Below, one piece after another: positions 54,770-64,000 of a DNA stretch of 64,000 nt. The stretch is taken from contig FJUW01000037.1 in NCBI GenBank assembly GCA_900074885.1, forward strand, positions 599,004 to 663,003, in the 5' to 3' direction. A program made the position numbers and the translations under genes. This DNA comes from Rhynchosporium graminicola. Its lineage: Eukaryota; Ascomycota; Leotiomycetes; Helotiales; Ploettnerulaceae. Position 1 is the stretch's first letter; each line of letters opens with the position of its first letter. The notes beneath the pieces were generated by a model. That model saw only the letters and a list, made by a program, of their open reading frames with translations, was not told the origin of the DNA and made no database searches.

Positions 54770-57700
54770 AACTCGTCTATAGCTATAGTATCTGATAGGT
54801 CTTTAATAAGTTCCTATATAGGTTCGTAGTAACTCGCCTACTTTACTAGTACCTTCTTACTTTTCCCTTTTCTCCTCGATTTATCTTTAGTATAAAGAAT
54901 CTCCTTTACTTATTATTCTTCGTGAGTCTCGAATAGCACGGGCCCTAGTTAACTATTATTAGTCTCTTACCTAGGTAATAGGTTATAGCTCGCTAGTCGT
55001 AATAGATCTATATAGAATACCGAGTGAATATTACTAAGGACCCTAGATAGACGAATAGCTATTAGCGATAATACTTCGTTTACTACGTATTTAGCGTGCT
55101 TCGTATTAAGACTCTTTTTTAGTCGATTTAAATAGTAGTTACGTAGGTCTAACTATACCTTATCTCTCTTCTAGTATACTAAAGCTAGGGTTCTTATCCT
55201 ATTAGCGCTATCCTCCTGTTTCTAAGCGGATACTACTATATTCGACTAGTATAAGTTAGTAATCTTCTTTATCTTCTTTACGAATACTACTACTTATTCG
55301 CTCGATAGTAGCTAGAAGTTAATCTCGGGTTCTATCTCTAATAGTATAGGTGATAGCGCTTCGTATCTATATATAGTAAAGAATAGGCTTATCCTGAGGC
55401 TTACGTAATAATATCCGTTTAATACTAACTAAGCTATAAGGAGCTACTTTTTCTAGTCGGATTACTCTTAGTTAATAAAGTTTCGTAGATAAGCTTAGAT
55501 ATCTTAATTTAGCTTTTCTAGTCCTTTATTAGTTTATAAGTAGTATCCGGAGCTAAGTCTTTATTATATACCGATTAAGCGATAAAAAGTCTTCTAAAAT
55601 ATACTTATCTAGTTAGTACTTCTATCGCTTATAATCGCTTATAGTATCCTATAGTTTCTTACTTAGTATTCTATAAATTTCTTAGCGTATTCCTCTGCTT
55701 TTATACTAGGTATCGCTTCGATAACTACCTATTTACTTAACTAGTCTTTAATTACCTAAAGGTAATAATTATTTTAAGAGTTTAATAAGTTAGTTATAAA
55801 GTTTATAGATATCTCTTAAAAGAATTAGTTAGGAACTAGTAGTAGTCTTAGGAGTCCGTGCTTATTGTAACGACATAAGACTCAAGGCGGTATATAAGCA
55901 AGAATAAACAAGTAGGGAGGCTAAGAGCGATCTTATATGGTCTGGTACGAAGGAAACAGAAAGATACAGAGCTCTGAAGGAGTCTGCACCTTCTATATAT
56001 ACAAGGAGGGTATGCCTAAGGCACCGATACTGGCCCGTATCTGCTACGTATACTATGCGCTATCACACTTATATTCCCTCTATACTTTATTTCTCTTATA
56101 ATAGTTATAGTTCCTTAAGAATTATCTTATATACCTCGACTATAGTAGCTAGTAGAAGGAGCGTCCTAATATCGATATAGTAGAGTCTCGCCTTAGATAA
56201 CTATAGACTAGCGAGTCATAGACGGACTAGATAAGCCTTATCCTTAGAGTATTATTTTCAAGAGTCTCGGGGTCTATCGCTTTAAAGTCAGACTCTAGTA
56301 TAACTAGGGCGCTTAGTACTTATAACTTTCTATAGTAATATAAGTAGTTCTTTATATTTATATTATAGTTATCTACTTAGATTTTAATCTTAATTTCACT
56401 TAGGAAAGATCGGGCCCTATCTTATAATAAGTAGAGTATAGTTTAATATATCGTATCCTCTTATACTATAGTATCCTATAAGTCGTTTAGTTCTTTATCT
56501 TAGAAAAGACCTCTAGATACTACTAAGTCTAAGATAAGGATCTAGCCGGAAGATATAGTTAATAGCTAAGTAGACGTAAGTATTACTTTTATCTTATTTT
56601 CTTCTTCTAAAGCTAGCTAGTATATTACGCGTTCTAAGTCTAAAAACTTATAGAACCTCGAGTTTATATCGCGGTTTAACTAAGTTAATATAGTTATTAC
56701 TCTTACTTTATCTTTCTTTTCTAGAGTAAGCTAGTTTATTACGTAGTCCGGGTCTAAAAACCTACGGAACTTCGAGTTTATATTACTTTCTCTTAATATA
56801 TCTTACTCTTTCTATAATAAGGTATCTAGGATAATAGCTTCAGATCCCGGCTTATATACTAAGGTAAACTAGAATAATACTAAGGTCTTATACTAGTGTA
56901 CTTAATACTCTAATAGCTATTACTTAGTTATAAAATACTTAAGGTTCTTATAATCTATCTAAATTATAAAAGGCTTATATACTTTTAACTTAAGGGCTTA
57001 GAATTTTAAATAAGTAATTACTACTAGTATCTCCTTATTATAGATATCGTAATTAATTTCAGCTTTATTTAGCTTCTAAGCGAAAAAGCTTACTAATCGT
57101 CGGACTCTATTCTTTTCTTATAAGAGGGCGCCTCCTATTACGAATCTATTATAATTAGTCTTTAAGAATATCTAAAGTCTCGGATCTTAGTATATAAGTA
57201 CCGGAGCTTTATAAAACTTCTTTATTAGAGTCTTAAATACTTTCTCTTCTAGTTTTCCCTAGGAGAATAAGTAACTTTTCCTTATTAACGCTATTAAGAG
57301 CGTAGCTAGCTTTAAGTAATTCGTTATAAATATTTAGTAGAAGTTTATAAATCCTAAGAAATATTATATCTCTTTCTAAGTCTTAAGTTACGCTTAGTTC
57401 TTAATTACTATTACTTTTTCTAGATCAGGACTTATACCTTTTCTATTAGTATATATAATAAATCTTAGATATTTAAGCTTCTTACGAGCGAACTCGCTCT
57501 TTCCGGGATCTAAGTATAATCTATTATCCTAAAGCTTATAGAGAATAGTTCGTATCTTTTCGAAGTAGTCTTCTCTAAAGCTATTCGAGTAAACGACTAT
57601 ATTATTTATATAAGCCGAGGTAAAGTCGTCTAATTATTCTCTTAATAAACTATTAATATACTACTAGAAACTCGCTAGAGCTTCTAATAATCTAAAAGGA

Positions 57701-59990
57701 TATATAAGCTATTTAAAAGACTTAAATCTTATACGAAAAGCTATTTTATACTCGTGACCTAATACTATACGTATTTAATAAAATACTAAAACTATATCTA
57801 CTTTTATAAGCTATTTAGTACTCGTAAGATTCCGTAAGATCTCTAGTATTAATAGCAAAAGGTACTAGTCTAGCTTCGTAATAGCGTTTAGCGCTCGGTA
57901 GTCGTAGTAGAACCTTAGACCTCCCTCGGGTTTCTATATAAAAAAGATAAGAGCTATTACTTCTAAAGTACTAAGCTAGATATATTCTTTTTCTAAGAAG
58001 CTATTTAATAACTTTCTTAGTACTAGTAATTTATCTTTAGATATATTATATAGCGGACCCTATAGTAAGGTAGTAGGGGACCTATCTAATTATTCGCGGA
58101 TATCGATTCGATAGTCGATACTCGGTCGATAAGGAGCTAATTTCTCTACTTCTTACTTAGAAAAGAGTAGAGCTATATCTTAAATCTCCAGAGGGAGAAT
58201 ATTTTTAAGTTAGTCTAAAGTTAGCTCTTCTTTATCCTAAAGAGCTATCTTTATATCCTTTAACGTTATAGCGAATATAGAAGTATAGTTATTATTATTT
58301 ATATATAAGTAATAGTTATATCCTTCTATTACTTATTTCTTTACTAAGCTATAATAGTATTATTATTTTTTAAGTATTATCCTAATCTTATTTTACGCTT
58401 TCTATAAGTTCTTTAAGATTAATAGAAAAGCTAGTTTTAGTACTATATATATATAGACCTTTTAGTCGAACTTTACGATTTTTATTTAGAACTTAACTAC
58501 TCTTTTAGTCCTTAAGTTCTATATAGCTTTTAAAGCGCTTTTTATCTCGCGGGTTCTATAGCTTATATATATAAGACCGAGACTTTCTATAAGGTCTTTA
58601 TTTATTATAGTATAATACTAGTATTCTTTATTAATAAGAGTAAATATTCCGAACGTTTCTTAAAGGATTATATCTATATATATAAGGTTTCTATTTATAA
58701 GCTCTTTAAATTTACCTTATCCTTTTACTAATATTTTATTTACTCTTAGCTTCTAACTTTAAAAGAGAGTTAGTCTTTTCCCGACTCTAAAAGAGTAAGG
58801 TCTAATATATTATTATTATCCTCTAGTAATAGTCTTATTATATTAATCGTAATAAGTTATATTACTAAAGTATATAAGTAATTATAAATATAGTACTCAG
58901 ATACTCTATAGCGGAAATAGAGCTTTTTCTTATAGTATCTCTCTTATTCAGCCGCGTCTACTTATTTAGCCCTTTATTTACCGCCGGAATTATTATAAGC
59001 TTTACTATTCCTTTCTCGGTTTCTTACTATACGCGCTAATACTATTACTATATCCTTATTAGTATTAACCTTAGCTTTTATAAGAGCTTTCTAGGGATAT
59101 ATATAGTTTACTATATTTATCCTAAAGTCCTTATTCTTATTATTCTACTTCTTATTTAATACTTTAAACTAATTTATCTCTTCGAGGTTAGTTATAATCC
59201 GTTCTACTTCCTTAGTAAATTCGTAGTAATCTATAGTCTTAGCTATAGAAGCTATATATATTTAGATAAGGTTTAAAAACATATTCCGGAAGTAACTTAT
59301 CTTTATATTATCTTTCTAGCTCTCTTCTCTAGCGCTTAATAGGAGTTCGTCGAATTCTAGCTAGTGCTTATACTAGGGCTATCCTATAGAGTGCCTTATA
59401 TTTATAAGCTATTCGAGGGCTTTAGCTCGCTTATTACTATCTGCGAATATTTTATCGAGCTGCGCGAAGAAAGCCTCGGGGTCCTTATTATCTATCGGGC
59501 TTCCTCTCTCCTAGAAGTATTATATATAAGCTTATTCGCGCTATAGAAAAGTATTATAAATAATATCTTAGTAATAGTTAGTAGAGAGAGATAGCTTTTA
59601 AGTAGAGCGTATATAATAAGAACTTCTTAGTCTTAGGAGATAATCTCGAAAGGTATCTATATATCTATTCTAAGTAAGAGGTATCTATCTACTAGAGCCT
59701 AATAGTTCTCTATCGGAGCTCGACTAAGACGCTATAAGAGACTTAATAAGAGTTTTTATTAGAGCACTCGAAGACGATAAGTCTCTAGTATTATTAGATC
59801 TAAGCGCTTATCTAAGTCTTTCGGCCTCTAACGCCTCTAGGGCGATACGCGTATTTACTAGCTCGGTCTCTATTAGGAGCTAGCGCTTATATATCTTTTA
59901 TATAATACGCTATAGTTTATTATTAGAATCCTCTTATTAAGAGCTTACGTTCCCTAATAAGTCTATTTCAGTATCTAGTATAAATACTAT
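54770..59990 (-). pseudogene. gag-pol relic of element C (zinc knuckle, RT, RNase H, integrase, chromodomain)
   Basis: Minus-strand translation keeps the order of a chromovirus polyprotein but with many TAA/TAG stops. Zinc knuckle near 58880-58940: KLYFRYRVSEYYIYNYLY, where all four metal ligands (C,C,H,C) read Tyr. RT: DYRALNAI-TKLD block near 57.9 kb, FYQIRI, and the YxDD box as Y-I-N-N at 57601-57612. RNase H and linker: KAEINYDIYNKEI near 57.06 kb and KNLKYFITKQ near 56.93 kb. Integrase C-terminus near 55.1 kb (IHSVFYIDLLRLA just before the chromodomain). Chromodomain: VKEIL, VLVKWASYYEP. Every active-site change seen is the G-to-A or C-to-T expected of RIP. The solo LTR also interrupts the integrase. 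Confidence 0.82.
55866..56067 (-). repeat. Solo LTR (202 bp) with CTTAT target duplication, little mutated
   Basis: Plus strand begins TGTAACGACATAAG and ends GCGCTATCACA, so both ends still read TG/CA. It is flanked by CTTAT at 55861-55865 and 56068-56072. The first half matches the LTRs of elements A and B; the second half differs. CpA and TpG are frequent inside (GGAGTCTGCACCTTC), unlike the flanks. Orientation is assigned from the A/B LTRs. Confidence 0.9.
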
Positions 59991-60023
59991 AAGAATAAGT
60001 TAGCTTATTTTAATCGAACTTAA

Positions 60024-60191
60024 TATTATAAGTAAGTAACACGTACGCAGATAGTTAAGTATAGTATTTAAGAAGTTCGATATAAGAGAGAATCAGGTTC
60101 TAGCCTAGCTCCGAAGGAAAATATACGAGTGCTGCTAAGCTTAGTAAATATAAGTATCGCCGGTACTTAATCCTAGGGCTCGCCCCTTATA
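60024..60191 (-). repeat. 5' LTR of gypsy element C (168 bp)
   Basis: Plus strand TATTATAAGTAAGTAACACG ... CTCGCCCCTTATA, followed by the target duplication TTAGT. Partner of 53251-53418. Confidence 0.9.
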
Positions 60192-60196
60192 TTAGT

Positions 60197-61543
60197 ACGT
60201 TTAGCTAAAGATTTAGTATTAGTATAAGTAAGCTTCTCTTATAGTATTAATCCGGTAAGTTACTTCTAATCCTAGTTATTCTATAGTAGTATATCGTATT
60301 TAAGAGTATATAGCGCTATACTAATAGAATTATAAGGTAGAGTTACTTAGGTATAATCTATTATAGATAGTAGTTCGCTCTAGTTACTCTAATAGTAATT
60401 AATAAAGAGTTTAAGGCGTTAGTTAATATACTAGTTTATAATCTCTATTTATCTATTAGTTTACTAATAAAAGGAAGTAGAGAGCTTAACCTTAGCTCTA
60501 ATTATATAATAAAACTCTTACTAGAAAGATAAGATAAACTAAGCTCCTTAGTTAAATATAATTAACTTAGGAGTATATCTAAAACGATATATCTATTAAA
60601 TAAATAATATCGCTATCCCGCGGGTATCGATATTATAGTAGTATAATATTAATATAGAGTCCTTCCTTAAGCGTCTAATAAATACTAGTATCTTATTAAA
60701 CCCTTAGTTATTAGGTAAGAAGTCCTTAAAATCTATAGCTAGATACTATATAAGATAGCTAAGTATTAGTAATAGATAGAGGAATCCTTACTATTTCGTC
60801 TGCTTCGGATAAGAGTACTAGTAAGAGTAGTAATTATAAGTATACTATTTTATATCTAATACGAGTCCTTTCTAGTAGTAATAGATAGAAATTATTTTAG
60901 TAATCTTACGAGTATTTAGATAAGTAGAGGAAACTTAATCGTGGATTTCGCTAATTAAATAGGTATATAGCAGAGTATAGCGTTATATATATAGATAACT
61001 ATTATAAATTAATAAGCTATCTTTAATAGTATAGCTATTTCCTAATATATTCTGTTTATTAGAGAACGATTCTTAATTGAATTAGTATAGTTTCTTAATT
61101 AAATTAAAGGAGTTATATACGAGTTCTAATAGCGTATTAGTTCTTAGTGATATTAAATATATATAACTAATTTAATTAAGATAATATTTAACTAGTTCCG
61201 TATTAATCCTAGGATCTAAGTAATCTAAAAGTAATAAAACCCGAGATCTACTATCTTATTTCTATTATTTCTATATCCTTAGATCTTATTCCTTATAGCT
61301 AAGGATATTAGCTTTAGTATTATCTTTACTAAGTATATATATAATTTAGAAGTTAAATTCGGAAAGGAATTCTATCTATCTAGCTTACTTACTAGTTAAG
61401 ACCTTAGTAGTTATAAAGTATTCTAAGGATCGATAGTCTATATATACGCTAGTATAGCGTCGTAGAGATATGAATTCTAGTTTCTATTTCTGGAAAGACT
61501 TAATAATAGCGTATAATTCCTTATTATAGATCTTCTAGTTTAG
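60197..61543 (-). pseudogene. pol relic of element B: RNase H and integrase
   Basis: Minus-strand translation from 61.55 kb downwards shows an RNase H block (YNKELYAIIKSFQK, then DYRSLEYFITTKVLTSK and IEFLSEFNF), followed near 60.95-60.3 kb by integrase pieces (REIHD-VSSTYLNTRK in the zinc-binding region; KVKLSTSFY; NQRLRLFINYY-SN-SELL). The rest of the integrase is beyond the C insertion at 53.25-52.95 kb (VFLSIRNLKNH, LAKIRYFYKLDLLS). Stops are TAA/TAG. The catalytic RT part is missing because copia element D cuts in at 61544. Confidence 0.78.
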
Positions 61544-64000
61544 TGTTAGATTTATAACTAGTACCTTAGTTAGTTTACCAGTACTTTAGTTAGTTTTACC
61601 TGTATTAGTATATATACCTTATACCTTATTAGTATATAGTCTTAGTACTTAGTTTAGTACCTTGCCTATATACCTTGTTATACCTAGCACTTATACCCTG
61701 TACCTTATTAATAGCTTGTACCCTGTATACTCTATTAGAGTTACTATAAAGGTTCTCGATAGAGTTCTATTACTCTCTAGTATATATATCGTACTTCTAG
61801 AGGTTTCTACTAACGTACTACTAACGTAGTATAATTCTATAGTATACGTATCTTCTTCTATGGAGTTCTATATTACGTAGTATAGAATATTCTAGAGAGC
61901 TTACATAGCTATATAAGTAGCTAGAATCTCTCCTATAGTTAGCTCTCTTTAAGTAAATAAAGTAAGTTAAATTAATTACTTATTATTCTATTATTCTGAC
62001 CTTCGGCTGATTTCCACTTTTAATTTTCATATAGTAGTAATTCACTTAGTGAAATCAGCTAATCAGACGCTTCCTTCGATCGATCTCGCCTAAACTCGCT
62101 TCTATTACTCCTTACTAATAAAGGAGCTTCCTAATTAGGCGTTACTTAGTCGTTTTCAATAACTCTTTCGCCTAGAGCTAGTAAACTAGCCCCTTTGAGC
62201 CCTACTAATATAGCTATAGCGAATCAGACTCGTAGCCTTTAACCCTAAGACGAAGTTATAGGGAAATCATAACTTGTAACCTCTCGAAGCCTTTAGAAGT
62301 GGAGACGACCTAGTGACCCTAGGTACGAAGGCTAAGATCTTATTCCGGGGTGCCCGTAGCTACTGCCGACTTAGTTTAGAAGCTAGGCCTTGTTAAGTAG
62401 TAGTATATAGCTTCTGATCGCTATTTAGCTTAGTATATATTATAGGTTAGCTAATATAAGCTACTATTGAGTATAAGAAGCTATCCTCGGAGAGGGTTAC
62501 TTAATAGTAGTACTTAAGGCGCTATAAGGTAAAACTGGGCTTAGTAGTAAGGTTAATTCAATAGTAAATACGATAGACGTAGTTACTATATACTACTATT
62601 GATTTTAACTAAGCGAAAAACTCGGTAAGATAGTAAGCTCGGTATAGCTACTATCTTTTTCAAGGGTAAGATAAGGTTAGTATCTTTTTAAGCTACTTAG
62701 TAGCTTATCCGAGTAAAACTCGTACTTTTAAAGACCTCTTAGTACTTAGTACTATTAAACTGCTTATACGGAATTATATCTTCCTTTAAGGGAGATAAGC
62801 TAGTAGGCCGCTCTAACTATATAGAGTGGCTTAATGCGGCTAGCCTCTACTTAGAGGTAAATAGCTATATATCTTATATTGATAGTACTGAGACTAAGCC
62901 TAGCTGAGCTCTTTACTTCAAGTCAGAAGAACGTATTAACGCGCAAGGCGAAAAGAGAATATATTATACTTCTTACTCTCCTGAGCTAGCGATTAAATAC
63001 TATAAGAGACTAGCTGATTTTAAGCGTGTAAATAAGAAGGCTTTAGGCGCTATTAAGTCGATTATATCACTTGAAAACCTCGATAGATTCAAGGATAAGA
63101 CTAGCGTAAAAGACCTATAGGAAGCTATTATAGCTACTTACGGTTCTACTAGCCTAGAGGAGATCAGTAGGTATATAAATCGTATCATCGATAATACCTA
63201 CTCCTCTTATAAGAATATAGACGAGTATATTAGCGTAATTCAAGCTAGTTCAGTCTACCTAAAGTAGCTTAAGTGTGAGATTCCAAAGCTTATACTAGCT
63301 AGCTTTATATTTAAAGGTTTATCTAGTTCTTTTGATTCTTTTACTTCTAGGAAGTACGAAGAAATCTCTAATAACCTTTCTTCTATCGATATAGAAGGTT
63401 TAATAAGAGATCTTATATCAGAAGAGGCTAGAATGAATACTTTTACCGATTTATAAGCTAATAAGGCTTTTAAGGGGAAGAATTCGAAAGGCAGTAAGAA
63501 GTATAGTTACTATAATAAAATAAACTATATAGAGGCAAATTGCTATATAAAGCACCCTGAGCTTATACCTAATAAATCGACTAAGAAGAAGTCGAAAGGT
63601 AAAAGCGCTAAAGAATCAAAAGAGGAGTCTACTAAGGCCCTTATAAGTTCTTTCAGTAGTACTAGCAGTAGTAGTAGTTATAGTAGTATAGCAGATCAAG
63701 CTTACGCTACTATATATAACTATAGAATAGTACTTGATTCTGGCGCTTCTGAGTATTATATACCGAATAAAAGCTAGTTATTAGATTATAAACCTGTATC
63801 TAAGAAGTCTATTACTATCGCTAATAGTGATATTTTGCCTATAATAAGTAGAGGAGATATCCCTATAATCACTAGGGAAGGCGATAGAGTACTTATTAAA
63901 GACGTAAATTACGTACCTAGCCTTAAAACAACTCTCCTAAGCTCTAAGGAACTAACTAATAAAGATTAGAAAGTTACTTTTAATAAAAAGGGCGTAAATA
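61544..64000 (+). mobile_element. Ty1/copia element D, 5' part; continues past the window
   Basis: Begins with an LTR-like sequence TGTTAGATTTATAACTAGTA at 61544, directly after the interrupted RNase H of element B. The LTR probably ends near 62.0 kb, after a run with AAATAAAGTAAGTTAAATTA and TATTATTCTGAC; the exact end and primer site are not clear. A leader of about 700 bp follows, then gag and protease on the plus strand. The second LTR is outside the window. It is less mutated than A-C: long parts of gag are free of stops. Confidence 0.8.
62760..64000 (+). pseudogene. gag and protease of copia element D (degenerate, partial)
   Basis: Plus-strand frame with about six TAG/TAA/TGA stops in over 1.2 kb. 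Gag: GDKLVGRSNYIEWLNAASLY, LEVNSYISYIDSTETKPS, then AIKYYKRLADFKRVNKKALG, DEYISVIQASSVYLK and FIFKGLSSSFDSFTS, a UBN2/DUF4219-type capsid. The nucleocapsid knuckle near 63503-63545 reads YSYYNKINYIEANC, matching CX2CX4HX4C with three ligands changed to Tyr. A Lys/Ser-rich linker and the aspartic protease follow (VLDSGASEYYIPN, DSGAS at 63735-63749; ISRGDIPIITREGDRVLIKD). Integrase and RT would lie beyond 64000. Confidence 0.85.

Larger units (their letters stand above)
53251..60191 (-). mobile_element. Complete Ty3/gypsy chromovirus C, RIP-inactivated, inserted in element B
   Basis: 6941 bp between two 168-bp LTRs (53251-53418 and 60024-60191) with a 5-bp target duplication TTAGT (53246-53250 and 60192-60196). 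Next to the left LTR, the minus strand reads GCGGAGGGAAGAGAGGAG, a polypurine tract, so the element is on the minus strand with its 5' LTR at the right. Domains on the minus strand, from high to low coordinate: gag with a zinc knuckle near 58.9 kb, reverse transcriptase (about 58.2-57.2 kb), RNase H (about 57.2-56.8 kb), integrase, and a chromodomain near 54.77-54.96 kb. It contains a later solo LTR at 55866-56067. Confidence 0.88.
50853..61543 (-). mobile_element. Ty3/gypsy element B, interrupted by element C (53251-60191)
   Basis: Minus-strand element in two parts: 60192-61543 (RNase H and integrase) and 50853-53250 (integrase C-terminus, chromodomain, antisense frame, polypurine tract, 3' LTR). 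The break is exact: the TTAGT at 53246-53250 is repeated at 60192-60196, and across it the sequence runs on as in element A (GATTTAGTACGTTTAGCTAA against GATTTAGTATATTTAGCTAA). At 61543 B stops inside RNase H where the copia LTR begins. The chromodomain pattern is NPDLT-YNASDL near 52785-52830. RT, gag and the 5' LTR are not in the window. Confidence 0.8.
45780..64000. repeat. A+T-rich block of RIP-mutated, nested LTR retrotransposons
   Basis: From about 45.78 kb to the window end the DNA is visibly A+T-rich, with TpA abundant and CpA/TpG rare while CpG is still common; 48001-48240, for example, has only a couple of CA or TG steps but many CG. Retroelement protein patterns survive in translation, but Gln, Trp and Arg positions have become TAA/TAG stops, Cys has become Tyr, and Asp has become Asn. 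This is what C-to-T change at CpA on both strands produces. No intact gene is present. The elements inside are listed separately. Confidence 0.93.

Noticed and set aside
59364..59546. 60-residue plus-strand frame inside element C
   Set aside because: Chance frame in A+T-rich DNA; the minus strand carries the gag relic.
45780..64000. CRISPR-like or bacterial-type repeat array
   Set aside because: Repeats are LTRs, short tandem duplications or microsatellites; no regularly spaced identical repeats with unique spacers.

Overview
This window is nuclear DNA of a filamentous ascomycete (Pezizomycotina). The genes have short introns of about 45-125 bp, most with GTAAGT-like donors and CTRAY-like branch sites, and the proteins are fungal-type (class V myosin, Epl1, calcineurin B, Snf1-complex beta subunit, Pop8, Rrp36). 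The window ends in an A+T-rich block of decayed LTR retrotransposons in which CpA/TpG is depleted and CpG is kept, the signature of repeat-induced point mutation (RIP). A leotiomycete is my best guess, but the class is not proven from sequence alone.

Region 1 (1-17961) is gene-dense and housekeeping: the 3' part of a class V myosin (+), adenylate kinase 6/Fap7 (+), the Ham1-type NTP pyrophosphatase (-), a broken cytochrome P450 (+), the AMPK/Snf1 beta subunit (-), a small membrane protein of unknown role (+), Kae1 (-), a SETD6/Rkm4-like methyltransferase (+), Epl1 of the NuA4 acetyltransferase (-) and calcineurin B (+). Neighbours mostly alternate strand, so they share divergent promoters or convergent 3' ends.

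Region 2 (about 17960-28680) is gene-poor. A 7-kb stretch packed with different microsatellites precedes a conserved but unnamed fungal protein (24949-26163), and a further 2.5 kb downstream has no supportable gene.

Region 3 (28685-45428) is again housekeeping: mitoribosomal uS9m (-), eEF1B-gamma (+), an FCP1/NIF-like HAD protein (-), Rrp36 (+), Coq8 (-), the Ess2/DGCR14 splicing factor (-), protein phosphatase 5 (+), Pop8 of RNase P/MRP (-) and, after 2.4 kb without a supportable gene, a nuclear-looking unknown (+) that is the last gene before the repeats.

Region 4 (about 45780-64000) has no intact gene. I read it as nested retroelements: Ty3/gypsy element A (minus strand, 3' part only); a related element B (minus strand) split by a complete 6.94-kb gypsy chromovirus C with matching 168-bp LTRs and a TTAGT target duplication; a 202-bp solo LTR with a CTTAT duplication inside C; and a Ty1/copia element D (plus strand) that cuts B and runs off the window. 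A and B both carry, between pol and the 3' LTR, a decayed reading frame on the opposite strand.

The gene complement is conventional. I see no operon-like or defence-like novel system. The points most worth a second look are the antisense frame in A/B, the young solo LTR in mutated DNA, a GT-GG intron in the phosphatase 5 gene, the P450 that has lost its heme ligand, and three conserved-looking proteins without a name.
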